DNA of 64,000 nt from Chromatocurvus halotolerans (GCF_004340525.1 NZ_SLWX01000007.1:62001-126000), one strand, 5' to 3'. Shown: positions 1-8,642, counted from the stretch's first letter. A program made the numbers and translations. Notes: generated from the sequence alone by a model not told the origin.

Positions 1-1762
1 CGAGAACTCCTGGACGCAGAAAGACGATGGCGTGCGTAACACCTTCACGCCATCCGGTGACACGCTTGACATCTTCCGCTTCCAGGAAAACGCCAACAAT
101 GTCGAGGTCAATGGTCTGATGGCGCTTGGCCTGAATATCGGTGACCACACCTTCGAGTCCAATACGCTGGTATCACGCAGCACGCAGAGCAAGGTTGTGC
201 GCACCGTGGGCAGGGAGGGGGATGAGTTCCAGTCGCAGATTTTCCATACGGTCGACTGGGTGGAACGGCAGTATCTGTCGCAGCAGTTCACCGGCTCACA
301 TCTCATAAACGACAGCCGTACCCTTACCGGCAACTGGCAGATCACCGCCAGCCAGGCGCGCCGGGATGCCCCCGATCGTCGTGAGGTGGTATTCAGCGCT
401 AACCAGGGTACGACGGCTCCCGAGTCGCTGATCGCGGGCTTTGATTTTTCAAAACTGAATAATGAGCAGAACATACCGCTTGATGGTTTCTTTCTGGAGC
501 CGAATACCATCGTTCGTCGCTACGATGAACTAACTGACGATAATCTCGATTTTTCTGCGGATCTGTCCTGGGACGTGCTCGACGATGGAAGCTCCTACGC
601 GACGCTGGAGACCGGCGTCCAGCTCATCTACCGGGAGCGCGACTCTGACTCCGATACCTATGGTTTTAACATCAACCAGGGACTGGTAGACAACCTGATT
701 GCCCCCAACGTGCTGGTCTCTGAGATCATAACCCCGCAGACAATTACCGGTGATCCCAACAACGGCTTCGCTTTTCAGGACAAGACCCTGGCCAGTGACA
801 GCTATGAAGCGGAACTGGAATACAACAGCGCCTATCTGGCTTATGACCACATGCTGAATGGTCGCTACCAGTTCATCGCCGGACTGCGTTACGAGGATTA
901 CAATCAGACCACTGATACTTTTTCACTGCAGGGTGCGGGCGACGCCGTGCAGTCGATTATTGAGGAAGACAGCCTGTTGCCAAGCCTGGGTTTCAACTGG
1001 CTTTACTCCGATACGCAGCAGCTTCGCTTCGCAGTTTCACAGACGGTGGCGCGGCCGGACTTCAAGGAGGCGGCGAATGCCACGTTCTTTGATACTGAGT
1101 TCGACTTCCGCGTGCGGGGTAATCCCAACCTCGAAATCTCGGACATCATCAACGTCGATATGCGCTGGGAGTGGTACCTCAGCGACGAGGACAGCGTGTC
1201 CGCTGCGGTTTTTTACAAGGACATGGACAAGCCTATCGAGCGTGTCGTGCAGCCTGCCTCCGGCACTGCCGGCAACTCACGCACCTTTGACAACGCGGAT
1301 TCCGCAGAGCTGTACGGCATCGAGATAGAAGGCAAGAAGGAGTTCCAGATCGGCGAGGATTACAGCCGTTCATTCTTCGTGGCACTCAACGCAAGCCTCA
1401 TTGAGTCCGAAGTAGAGCGCCCGGGTGAGGAGAGCCGCAAGCTGCAGGGCCAGCCTGACTACACCTTCAACCTGGTGCTGGGCTACGACGACCTCGCCCG
1501 CGGTCACCAGCTCACGATGCTGCTCAATCAGAACGGTGAGTCAATCAAGGATGTGGGCATTCTCGGCAATGCTGACGTGATTGAGGAGCCGCGGCTCGAT
1601 CTCAATCTCATCTATCGCTATGACCTGAGCGAGAGCTTCACCCTGCGAGCGAAGATCAACAACCTGCTGAACGATGATGTTGAATTTACGCAGGCAGGGG
1701 ACACCTTCCTCGGCTACAAGCGTGGCGTCGAGTTTCAGCTCGGTGTGGATTGGGTTTTTTGA
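1..1762 (+). CDS. TonB-dependent outer-membrane receptor (5' end outside window)
   Basis: This is the C-terminal part of a TonB-dependent receptor, a 22-strand outer-membrane beta-barrel that imports a substrate using energy from TonB-ExbBD. The frame is open from base 2, so the gene starts upstream of the window and the plug domain is missing here. About 586 residues are visible. They show alternating aromatic/polar barrel strands, a run with 'RFAVSQTVARPDF' typical of the barrel of this family, and a terminal 'GVEFQLGVDWVF'. The final Phe is the usual signal for BAM-mediated assembly. A beta-helix lipoprotein follows 56 bases later and is probably co-transcribed. The substrate cannot be read from the sequence. 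Confidence 0.9.
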   Translation, partial: ENSWTQKDDGVRNTFTPSGDTLDIFRFQENANNVEVNGLMALGLNIGDHTFESNTLVSRSTQSKVVRTVGREGDEFQSQIFHTVDWVERQYLSQQFTGSHLINDSRTLTGNWQITASQARRDAPDRREVVFSANQGTTAPESLIAGFDFSKLNNEQNIPLDGFFLEPNTIVRRYDELTDDNLDFSADLSWDVLDDGSSYATLETGVQLIYRERDSDSDTYGFNINQGLVDNLIAPNVLVSEIITPQTITGDPNNGFAFQDKTLASDSYEAELEYNSAYLAYDHMLNGRYQFIAGLRYEDYNQTTDTFSLQGAGDAVQSIIEEDSLLPSLGFNWLYSDTQQLRFAVSQTVARPDFKEAANATFFDTEFDFRVRGNPNLEISDIINVDMRWEWYLSDEDSVSAAVFYKDMDKPIERVVQPASGTAGNSRTFDNADSAELYGIEIEGKKEFQIGEDYSRSFFVALNASLIESEVERPGEESRKLQGQPDYTFNLVLGYDDLARGHQLTMLLNQNGESIKDVGILGNADVIEEPRLDLNLIYRYDLSESFTLRAKINNLLNDDVEFTQAGDTFLGYKRGVEFQLGVDWVF

Positions 1763-1818
1763 ACTGACACGCGACTGGCGTGACAAACTCTGGCAACAAA
1801 CCTCTGGGAGAGAGACTG

Positions 1819-3294
1819 ATGATCAGAAAAACGGTGCTGGCAACAGCAATCCTGGGCGCCCTCGGCGGCCTTTACGGGTGTTCCGAGGGTGATGAGTCGA
1901 ACATCGTTATCGACGCGCCCACGAATAACACCACCAACAATAACCCTGAAGGGGGCTCGGGTGGTGAAACCGGTGGCAATACCGGAGGTGTTTCGCAGAA
2001 CTGTCCTGACTGGGCGGGTGCCAAGCAGCGGGACGCTGACGGCAACGACGTTTGCGCCCTGCCAGCACAGATTTCCCAGAACCGGACGCTCGACAACGAC
2101 ATCGTCTGGCTGATGGAAGGCCGCGTTACCGTCGGAAACGGCAACGCTGAGATCGGTGCCGACGGTGAGCTGACAAGCGGCAACGCGCTTCAGAATGTCA
2201 CCCTGACGATTCAGGAAGGCACCGAAGTCAAAGGTGCGACAGGCACTTTCGCCAACCTTCTGATCACTCGGGGAAGCCGGATTCAGGCCATCGGCACTGC
2301 CGATGCACCAATTATCTTCAGCTCTGACGATCCAGGCTACGACGGCAGCGGTGAGTGGGGCGGTTTGATCGTGCACGGCTTCGGCAGCCACAACCAGTGC
2401 GGCGTCGATACATGCAATATTGACTCCGAGGGTGAATCCGGCTTCGCTGGAGGCTTTGACCCGAGCGATGACAGCGGCACGCTGTCCTACGTGATCGTTA
2501 CCGAAGGTGGCTTTGAGTTCTCCGTTGGCAACGAGATCAACGGTATCTCGCTGATGAGTGTCGGCAAGGGCACGCAGATCGATCACATTCAGGTCAATGA
2601 CAATTCTGACGACGGCATCGAGTTCTATGGCGGCGAAGTTGACGTCAAGTACGGTGTGTTCACGGGTAACCTGGACGATTCTGTTGACTGGGACGAGGGT
2701 TTCGTTGGCAACCTTCAGTACATTCTCGTCAAGCAGAACGACTCCGTGCAGGGCAACGCGTTCGAGATGGACACACAAGGTAATCCCGAGCCGCTGTCCA
2801 AGCCCACCGTTGCCAACGTCACGATCATCGGCGACGGCGTTGCTGACGACGAAGAGGAAATGCTGGTGTTCAAGGCGGGGTCCGGCGGATTCTTCCATAA
2901 TGTTGTGTTCACGGTCGCAGACAGCAACAGCACGATCGAGAACTGTGTTGAGGTGCAGGGTGCTGATTCCGAAGCCCTGATCAATACAGCGTTGGTGCTG
3001 AACAACGTGATTGCCGACTGCGCTGGAGGTGCTGGCACCGGCAACATCGGCAACAACACGCTGGATGCCACGACGATCTCACAGGTAGAGGCGAATCTCG
3101 ACGATAATCTGGCGTCGCAGGCGTCCGAGGCGCAACTGAGTGCCCCGATCAGCTGGACGGAGATCAACGGTATCTACTCCGAAAGCCTCGCCGACGAAGC
3201 CTTCCTGGACGAAACTGACTTCATCGGGGCCGTAAACCCTGACGGCAGCGACGTCTGGTGGCAGGGCTGGACACTGCCCGGCACCGTCAACTAG
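1819..3294 (+). CDS. Beta-helix lipoprotein downstream of TonB receptor
   Basis: A 491-residue predicted lipoprotein of unknown function. The start at the ATG is supported by a GGGAGAGAG ribosome site a few bases upstream. The N-terminus 'MIRKTVLATAILGALGGLYGC' is a lipoprotein signal with the lipobox 'LYGC'. It is followed by an Asn/Gly-rich linker (about residues 30-60). The body has the turn-rich rhythm of a right-handed parallel beta-helix: repeated 'G.E.KG', 'GEWGGLIVHG', 'DDGIEFYGGEVDVKYGVFTGNLDDSVDWDEGF' rungs. Four or more Cys residues in the body could form disulfides. Its position directly behind a TonB receptor suggests a surface or periplasmic partner that binds or processes the receptor's ligand, possibly a glycan. 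That role is inference. A strong terminator ends the unit. Confidence 0.85.
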   Translation: MIRKTVLATAILGALGGLYGCSEGDESNIVIDAPTNNTTNNNPEGGSGGETGGNTGGVSQNCPDWAGAKQRDADGNDVCALPAQISQNRTLDNDIVWLMEGRVTVGNGNAEIGADGELTSGNALQNVTLTIQEGTEVKGATGTFANLLITRGSRIQAIGTADAPIIFSSDDPGYDGSGEWGGLIVHGFGSHNQCGVDTCNIDSEGESGFAGGFDPSDDSGTLSYVIVTEGGFEFSVGNEINGISLMSVGKGTQIDHIQVNDNSDDGIEFYGGEVDVKYGVFTGNLDDSVDWDEGFVGNLQYILVKQNDSVQGNAFEMDTQGNPEPLSKPTVANVTIIGDGVADDEEEMLVFKAGSGGFFHNVVFTVADSNSTIENCVEVQGADSEALINTALVLNNVIADCAGGAGTGNIGNNTLDATTISQVEANLDDNLASQASEAQLSAPISWTEINGIYSESLADEAFLDETDFIGAVNPDGSDVWWQGWTLPGTVN

Positions 3295-3314
3295 GGCTTG
3301 CGATAACGCTTGTG

Positions 3315-3350
3315 AAAGCCGTGCCCCGGAAACGGGGCACGGCTTTTCTT
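3315..3350 (+). terminator. Rho-independent terminator with GAAA tetraloop
   Basis: A perfect 14-bp stem (3315-3328 with 3333-3346) is closed by a GAAA tetraloop (3329-3332) and followed by a T-rich tail. It lies about 20 bases after the stop of the beta-helix lipoprotein and should end the receptor/lipoprotein transcript. Confidence 0.9.
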
Positions 3351-3455
3351 TGCATAGGGCGAGAGGTTTACGACTCGGACTCGAACCACTGTTTGTCATA
3401 AAAATGTCACCTTCCTCGTGTATGGTCTCGGGCATTGATCGCGGGAGCTTGCCAC

Positions 3456-3812
3456 ATGCATAAAATTCTTTTCGTCAGCGGTGTTCTGCTGTCGCTGCTG
3501 CTGCCCTCCGGTGCACAGGCTCTCGCGCTCGGGCCCAAGGAGTTCGCTGCTGCGAAAACCGTTGCCTGCGTGATGGCGCAGGATTCCCTGGGGTACCTCT
3601 CTGAAAATGATTTCAACGATCTGGTTGACCAGGCTCTGGCAGACTTCGAGGATGATGCCGCCGATGTGATCTATGCCAAGGCCGTCGGGTATTTTGACGG
3701 TTTGATGTTTGGGATACCCGAGTCCGACCAGGAACTGGTTCAGGCGCGGCTGCGTCAGTTCAATGCCAGTCGCGTCTGCACGCGGCTGGTGAGCAGTAGC
3801 TTCCAGCTGTAG
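3456..3812 (+). CDS. Small secreted protein, unknown function
   Basis: A 118-residue protein with a clear Sec signal peptide: 'MHKILFVSGVLLSLLLPSGA', probable cleavage after AQALA. The mature part is about 94 residues, mostly helical in character, with two Cys residues ('VACVMAQ' near the start and 'RVCTRL' near the end) that could form one disulfide in the periplasm. The ATG at 3456 is preferred over an upstream in-frame TTG at 3435 because it directly precedes the signal peptide; a GCGGGAG stretch lies upstream. It stands alone between a terminator and a stem-loop cluster. I do not recognise the family. Confidence 0.7.
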   Translation: MHKILFVSGVLLSLLLPSGAQALALGPKEFAAAKTVACVMAQDSLGYLSENDFNDLVDQALADFEDDAADVIYAKAVGYFDGLMFGIPESDQELVQARLRQFNASRVCTRLVSSSFQL

Positions 3813-3884
3813 CTCAGGGTTAGAGATCCGGTGTGAAAAAGCATATCCGCGTGGTGATCCTCTGATCGCCTGACACCGTAACTT

Positions 3885-3980
3885 ACTCCGAACCAGACAT
3901 CGGTCTGGTTTGCTTCCCCGGACCATCTCTTCCCCCTGATGGTCGTTCGCCCGGCCAATCACTCGGTCGGGCTTTTTTTT
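3885..3980 (+). ncRNA. Candidate small RNA or structured 3' UTR
   Basis: Three consecutive stem-loops are visible. The first is 3891-3898/3903-3910 (8 bp, 4-base loop). The second is 3921-3927/3938-3944 (7 bp, C-rich loop TCTTCCCCCT). The third is 3949-3956/3965-3972 followed by eight T (a terminator). A second pyrimidine-rich run, TGCTTCCCC, sits between the first two. Unpaired C-rich stretches able to pair with Shine-Dalgarno sequences are a known feature of several regulatory RNAs. I see no convincing promoter, so this could also be the processed 3' UTR of the small secreted protein gene. The boundaries are approximate. Confidence 0.35.
3949..3980 (+). terminator. Rho-independent terminator with T8 tail
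   Basis: An 8-bp stem with one G-U wobble, GCCCGGCC (3949-3956) against GGTCGGGC (3965-3972), with an 8-base loop and a run of eight T at 3973-3980. It terminates the transcript that passes through 3456-3812 or the candidate small RNA. Confidence 0.85.
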
Positions 3981-4033
3981 GTGCCAGAATACGGGATTCA
4001 ATCGGGGAATTACGAGCGAAGGAGGTGCAGGTG

Positions 4034-4642
4034 ATGAACCTGATGCAGGCAGTCGAAGGTGTTCGTGCCGTGATGGGGTCAAGCGTACGTCGCCTGTTTC
4101 TGACAGCCGCAATGACCATGGCGCTTGGCGCATGCACGACTGTCTCGGTCTCGGACTACCGCGACGAGACACCCACCTTTGATCCTGAAGCATTCTTCAG
4201 CGGTGAACTGGTCGCACACGGAATGCTGAAGGATCGCCGCGGCCGCGTGACGCGTCGCTTCATTGCAGAGATCGACGCCTCCTGGCGGGACGGCGTCGGC
4301 ACCCTGGACGAGCAGTTTGTGTTTTCCGATGGGGAAGAGAGTCAGCGCGTCTGGACGCTGCGGCCCGACGGTCCGGGCAGGTATATCGGCACCGCCGGGG
4401 ATGTCGTGGGTGAGTCACCGGTGACGGTTGCCGGCAATGCCATGTTTCTCGATTACACGCTCCGTGTGCCTTACGGGGATGGCACCATTGATGTAAAGAT
4501 CGATGATCGTATGTACCTTATCGATGGCAACACTTTGCTCAACGAATCGGTAATGCGCAAGTTCGGGTTCCGGGTGGGTGAGATCGTGCTGGTCATTCGC
4601 CGCGTGGATCACTCCGAGGTGTCGTCGGGGGCTTTGCGATGA
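4034..4642 (+). CDS. DUF3833 family lipoprotein
   Basis: A 202-residue predicted lipoprotein of the DUF3833 family. A strong AAGGAGG site at 4019-4025 places the start at the ATG at 4034. The hydrophobic stretch 'LFLTAAMTMALGAC' ends in a lipobox ('ALGAC', about residue 37). The signal peptide is long if this start is right; an internal ATG before 'GSSVRRLFL' would give a conventional one. The body contains the family hallmarks 'FDPEAFFSGELVAHGMLKDRRGRVTRRF' (split here over several conserved blocks) and a beta-rich lipocalin-like pattern. Function is unknown. It overlaps the next gene by 4 bp (ATGA), so the two are translationally coupled. Confidence 0.85.
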   Translation: MNLMQAVEGVRAVMGSSVRRLFLTAAMTMALGACTTVSVSDYRDETPTFDPEAFFSGELVAHGMLKDRRGRVTRRFIAEIDASWRDGVGTLDEQFVFSDGEESQRVWTLRPDGPGRYIGTAGDVVGESPVTVAGNAMFLDYTLRVPYGDGTIDVKIDDRMYLIDGNTLLNESVMRKFGFRVGEIVLVIRRVDHSEVSSGALR

Positions 4643-5079
4643 ACCTGCCACCGCGCCTGGCGCAGTCACTGGGGTATGCCGGATTGCTGCCGTTTCTGGG
4701 CTTTGCTGTCGGTGTCTGGGCGCTTCAGGGCTACGTGCAGGCGCTTTGCATGCAGGGCTTTCTGGTGTATTCCCTGGCGATACTGTGCTTTCTCGCCGGC
4801 AGTCTCTGGGGGTCTGCGCCGCGATATGCAGAGAGCGCCCGCACGCCACGCCTTCTGGTCAGTAACGGTGTTGTTATTTTTGCCGTGCTGGGCTTTCTGA
4901 CGGCGCAGCCATTGATCGCGTCCCTGCTGCTGATGCTTGGCCACCTTGCGCAGCTCTGGTACGAGCTCAACACACTGCCCCGTGGCGGGTGGTACCGCAC
5001 GCTGCGCACGCGTCTCACGCTGGTGGCTGTCATCGCGCATCTGGTGTACGCGGCGGCTCTGGTGCAGCTCAATCCCTGA
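4639..5079 (+). CDS. DUF3429 family membrane protein
   Basis: A 146-residue integral inner-membrane protein of the DUF3429 family. It has about five hydrophobic segments starting with 'LGYAGLLPFLGFAVGVWAL' and a conserved 'LAGSLWGSA' loop. Function is unknown. The start ATG overlaps the stop of the DUF3833 lipoprotein gene (ATGA). A shared operon suggests a membrane or envelope lipid-related role, but that is only inferred from DUF3833/DUF3429 being found together in gammaproteobacteria. Confidence 0.85.
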   Translation: MNLPPRLAQSLGYAGLLPFLGFAVGVWALQGYVQALCMQGFLVYSLAILCFLAGSLWGSAPRYAESARTPRLLVSNGVVIFAVLGFLTAQPLIASLLLMLGHLAQLWYELNTLPRGGWYRTLRTRLTLVAVIAHLVYAAALVQLNP

Positions 5080-5110
5080 TAGCGCACTGCTGGCCAATGC
5101 CTTGCGTTGA

Positions 5111-5138
5111 TTGAACCGTGGAGCCCTGGTTATATACA
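5111..5138 (+). promoter_or_regulatory. Candidate sigma70 promoter for CoA-transferase gene
   Basis: TTGAAC (5111-5116) and TATACA (5133-5138) are separated by 16 bp. An alternative pair is TTGATT (5107) with TATATA (5131), 18 bp apart. Either would start transcription near 5144, which argues that the CDS begins downstream at 5159 or 5168 and not at the in-frame TTG at 5111. Confidence 0.4.
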
Positions 5139-5158
5139 CTCGGGCTTTGCCGGACAGG

Positions 5159-6451
5159 ATGCAGGGCGTGATATACGCAAAATCAGCGCAGGAAGCGGTC
5201 AGCGCCATCGATTCCGATGAGTTTGTCTGGTGCCATTCCATGGCCGCCACCCCGAAGGTGCTGCTCGATGCTCTGGCCAGTCACGCCCTTTCCCGCAGCA
5301 ACATTACTCTCATGCAGCTGCACCTGGAGCACGCCGAATCCGTGACGGTTCCTGCCATGGAAGGGCATGTGCGGCACCGCTGTTTTTTCGCCGGCAAGGC
5401 CACCCGGGAACTCATCAACGCCGGCCGGGCAGATTACGTGCCGATGTTTCTTTCGGAACTGCCCAAGCTGTTTCGCAAGGGTGAACAACGGGTGGATACG
5501 GCGCTGGTCCAGGTATCGCCGCCGGACCATCACGGCAACTGCTCCCTCGGGATTTCTGTCGAAGCGACCCGGGCCGCCTGTGAGGTCGCTGGAAGAATCA
5601 TTGCCCACATCAATCCCGACATGCCCCGCACCCACGGTGACAGCTTCATCAATGTCCGCAATATCCATTCGGCCTTCGAATCCCGGGAACCCCTGATTAC
5701 TTCCGGTGGCCGTCCGCCATCGGCGGTAGAGAGCCGCATCGGCGCAAATGTCGCCAGTCTGGTGGAAAATGGCGCCTGCCTGCAGATGGGTATCGGGGCG
5801 ATTCCGGATGCAGCGTTGCGCTGTCTGGGCGGCCACAGCCGCCTCGGTATTCACACGGAAATGTTCTCCGACGGCGTCCTGCCACTGCTCGACGCCGGAG
5901 TGATTGACAATTCACAGAAGAAAGTGGCGCGCGGGCGCACCGTCACCGGTTTCGCCATGGGTAGCAGCGAGCTTTACGGCTACGTGCACGACAACCCCGA
6001 GGTGACTTTTCTCGATATCGAATTCGTCAACAATCCTACGGTGATTGCCAAGAATCCGCGGGTCACCTCGATCAACAGTGCCCTCCAGATTGATCTTTCC
6101 GGCCAGGTCTGTGCCGACTCCATCGGGCACCGCATCTATTCCGGCGTGGGAGGTCAGGTGGATTTTGTGCTCGGTGCCACTTATTCGGAGCGCGGCAAGA
6201 GCATTATCGCGCTGCCCAGCACGGCGCAGGGCGGCCAGTCATCCCGCCTGGTATCAACGCTGGCGGCCGGGGCAGGGGTCGTGACCACCCGTGCCCAGGT
6301 CGACTACGTGGTGACAGAGTTCGGCGTTGCCCAGCTGCGCGGCAGATCGCTGTCCCAGCGGGCAGCCGCGCTGGTAGCCATCGCGCACCCGGATTTCCGC
6401 GAGACACTGGCCCGGGAAGCCTACGAAAACCTGCATATCACGGTGTCGTGA
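5159..6451 (+). CDS. Acetyl-CoA hydrolase/transferase family (4-hydroxybutyrate CoA-transferase type)
   Basis: A 430-residue family I-type CoA-transferase that moves CoA between carboxylic acids through a glutamyl-CoA thioester. The C-terminal half carries 'GIGAIPDAALRCLGG' and 'LGIHTEMFSDG'. The Glu of HTEMF (about residue 234 from this start) is the expected catalytic residue. 'GVGGQVDF' and 'VTEFGVAQLRGRS' are further family blocks. Start choice is uncertain between ATG 5159, GTG 5168 and TTG 5111. The ATG is chosen because a promoter-like sequence overlaps the TTG. It is followed 30 bases later by an MDR oxidoreductase, suggesting a two-gene unit in short-chain acyl-CoA metabolism. The exact acyl substrate is not determinable. 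Confidence 0.88.
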   Translation: MQGVIYAKSAQEAVSAIDSDEFVWCHSMAATPKVLLDALASHALSRSNITLMQLHLEHAESVTVPAMEGHVRHRCFFAGKATRELINAGRADYVPMFLSELPKLFRKGEQRVDTALVQVSPPDHHGNCSLGISVEATRAACEVAGRIIAHINPDMPRTHGDSFINVRNIHSAFESREPLITSGGRPPSAVESRIGANVASLVENGACLQMGIGAIPDAALRCLGGHSRLGIHTEMFSDGVLPLLDAGVIDNSQKKVARGRTVTGFAMGSSELYGYVHDNPEVTFLDIEFVNNPTVIAKNPRVTSINSALQIDLSGQVCADSIGHRIYSGVGGQVDFVLGATYSERGKSIIALPSTAQGGQSSRLVSTLAAGAGVVTTRAQVDYVVTEFGVAQLRGRSLSQRAAALVAIAHPDFRETLAREAYENLHITVS

Positions 6452-6481
6452 TGTGTCCTCAGCCCAGCAGAGAGATAACCC

Positions 6482-7504
6482 ATGAATGAACAGATACGCC
6501 TCGGCAATCCGGTAGGTCTCGATACCCTCGTAAAGGAACCTGCTGAGCCGCGGCAACCGGGACCCGGCGACGTTCAGGTAGACGTGGCGGCCAGCTCGCT
6601 CAACTTTCACGATTACGTCGTGGTTACCGGTGTGCTCCCGGTGCAGCCGGGTCGGATTCCGTTGTCGGATGGCGCCGGCGTTGTCACCGCGGTCGGTGAC
6701 GGCGTCACCGGCTTCGCAGTTGGCGACCGCGTGATGAGCCACTTCTTTCCCGCCTGGGTCGATGGCCCGGCGCGCATGCACCGACTGCTTGGCGTGCCCG
6801 GCGACCACGTTGACGGCTTTGCTTCTTCCACGGTGACCATGCCGGCGTCGGTATTCAGCCGGATTCCGTCGAACCTGACGCTGCGCGAGGCCGCAACCTT
6901 GCCCTGCGCCGCGCTCACCGCCTGGCGCGCCCTGACTGTCGAGACGCAGCTGCGGCCCGGCGACTGGATACTTGTGCAGGGCAGCGGCGGTGTGAGTCTG
7001 TTTGCCCTGCAGTTTGCCCGGCTCATGGGCTGCCGCGTCATCGCCACCTCGTCCTCCAGTGAAAAACTCGAGCGCCTGCGCGCGCTGGGTGCTGAACACG
7101 TTATCAATTACCGCGAGCAGCCCGACTGGGGTAAAGAGGCGGCACGCCTGACCGGCGGCGCGGGCGTGTCGCTGGTGGTGGAGGTCGGCGGGCCGGCAAC
7201 CGTGCGACAGTCGGTCAAGGCGGTCGCCTTCGGCGGCTGCATCTGCATGATCGGGGTTCTGACGGGGATAGCGGGGGAGGTGCCGCTGGCGGAACTGTTC
7301 CAGAAGAATGCGCGCATCTCGGGCATTACGGTGGGCAGCCAGGCGATGCAGGAAGGCATGATTGCCGCCATCGAAAGTGCCGACCTGCACCCGGTCATTG
7401 ACAGCGACTACCCGCTGGCGCAGATGGCAGACGCCTTCCGGCACCAGGAGTCACAGGCGCATTTCGGCAAAATCTGCCTGCTGATGGGCGACACGGCGGA
7501 CTGA
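6482..7504 (+). CDS. Zinc-independent MDR oxidoreductase (quinone oxidoreductase-like)
   Basis: A 340-residue medium-chain dehydrogenase/reductase that uses NAD(P)H. The N-terminal GroES-like fold contains 'LNFHDYVVVTGVLPVQPGRIPLSDGAG' blocks and the C-terminal half is a Rossmann domain with 'VQGSGGVSLFALQFA' as nucleotide-binding loop. Structural Zn cysteines of classical alcohol dehydrogenases are missing, which fits the quinone/enoyl reductase branch. A ribosome site (AGAGAG) lies before the ATG. It probably shares a transcript with the upstream CoA-transferase. It meets the PilU gene tail to tail with only 16 bases between. Substrate unknown. Confidence 0.85.
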   Translation: MNEQIRLGNPVGLDTLVKEPAEPRQPGPGDVQVDVAASSLNFHDYVVVTGVLPVQPGRIPLSDGAGVVTAVGDGVTGFAVGDRVMSHFFPAWVDGPARMHRLLGVPGDHVDGFASSTVTMPASVFSRIPSNLTLREAATLPCAALTAWRALTVETQLRPGDWILVQGSGGVSLFALQFARLMGCRVIATSSSSEKLERLRALGAEHVINYREQPDWGKEAARLTGGAGVSLVVEVGGPATVRQSVKAVAFGGCICMIGVLTGIAGEVPLAELFQKNARISGITVGSQAMQEGMIAAIESADLHPVIDSDYPLAQMADAFRHQESQAHFGKICLLMGDTAD

Positions 7505-7520
7505 AAGCGCGGCCGGCTCC

Positions 7521-8642
7521 CTACGAGCGGTCGATCTCATCGAGCTGAAGATTGATGTCGTTGAAGTTGTCGCCCTTGTTCAGGCGAATATGCAGCGACA
7601 CATTGTTCTTGGATTCGGCAAACTCGATCGCTGTCTCGGCAGTGATCTTGCCCTTTTCATAAAGCTCGATCATGGCCTGGTCGTAGGTGCGCATCTGGTA
7701 CTTGCCACCCTGGGCCATGGTGTCGCGCAGCTCACCGAGGTCCTGCTTCGAAATCAGGTCCTGCACGCGCGGGGTATTGATCAGTACCTCCATGGCCGCG
7801 GTCTTGCCGCCGGCGATGGTGGGCACCAGGCGCTGGGAAATGATGGCGCGCAGATTCTGGGCAATGCGTGCGACCTCGTTGGCCTGATCCTCCGGCGGAA
7901 AGAAAGTGATCATGCGTTCTATTGCCGAGATCGCGTTATTCGAGTGTAGCGTGGTCAGGCACAGGTGGCCGGTGTTGGCGAATTTCAGCGCGTACTCCAT
8001 GGTTTCGTGGTCGCGGATCTCACCGAGCAGGATCACGTTGGGCGCTGAGCGCATGGCCGAGCGGATTCCCGTGTTGTAGGTTTCCGTATCGACACCGATC
8101 TCGCGCTGGGCGACGACGGATCGCTTGTGCGCGTGCAGGTACTCGATCGGGTCCTCCAGCGTCAGGATGTGGCCGGCGGCATTGCTGTTGCGGTGGTCGA
8201 TCATGGCCGCGAGGCTGGTCGATTTGCCGGACCCGGTCGAGCCCACCACCACGATAAGCCCGTTCTTCTCCATCACCAGGTCGTTGAGAACCGTCGGCAG
8301 TCCGAGCTGCTCCACGGTCGGTATGTCGTTGTGCACATAGCGGAACACCAGGGATGTCTCGCCGCGCTGCTTGAAGGCAGACCCCCGGAAGCGCCCCAGG
8401 TTGGGGATGCCGAGGCTGAAATCCACCTCGCCATGCTCCTCGAACTCCATGATCTTGCGGTCCGAGGTGAGCGTTCTGAAAATGCGATCAACCTGTCCGG
8501 TCACCAGCTTCTCGCCGATCCAGGCGAAGCCGAAGGCTCCCTTGATCAGGATCTTGGCGCCCGTGTGCAGGTACATGTCCTCGCCGTCTTTCTTGACCAT
8601 CAGGGCGAGATAGGGGGCAATTTCGAGGTCTGTATCGGACAT
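7521..8642 (-). CDS. pilU: Type IV pilus retraction ATPase, PilT/PilU family (PilU-like)
   Basis: A 373-residue hexameric ATPase that powers pilus retraction at the inner membrane. Visible motifs are Walker A 'GSTGSGKS', the Asp box 'TLEDPIEYLH', Walker B 'ILLGEIRD' and the His box 'TGHLCLTTLHSNNA'. The N-terminal domain 'LMVKKDGEDMYLHTGAKI' is the PilT/PilU N-domain. The start is the ATG at 8642 ('MSDTDLEIAP'); an upstream extension of 41 residues is Cys/Pro/Arg-rich and unlike the family. The sequence lacks the PilT 'AIRNLIREGK' motif, so PilU is more likely, which usually assists PilT. No pilT is adjacent here. FimV at 39-42 kb is the other pilus-related gene in the window. Confidence 0.85.
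   Translation of the reverse strand: MSDTDLEIAPYLALMVKKDGEDMYLHTGAKILIKGAFGFAWIGEKLVTGQVDRIFRTLTSDRKIMEFEEHGEVDFSLGIPNLGRFRGSAFKQRGETSLVFRYVHNDIPTVEQLGLPTVLNDLVMEKNGLIVVVGSTGSGKSTSLAAMIDHRNSNAAGHILTLEDPIEYLHAHKRSVVAQREIGVDTETYNTGIRSAMRSAPNVILLGEIRDHETMEYALKFANTGHLCLTTLHSNNAISAIERMITFFPPEDQANEVARIAQNLRAIISQRLVPTIAGGKTAAMEVLINTPRVQDLISKQDLGELRDTMAQGGKYQMRTYDQAMIELYEKGKITAETAIEFAESKNNVSLHIRLNKGDNFNDINLQLDEIDRS

Noticed and set aside
5111-5158. TTG start at 5111 for the CoA-transferase
   Set aside because: The TTG overlaps a promoter-like -35 and the extra residues are not part of the family; later starts fit better.
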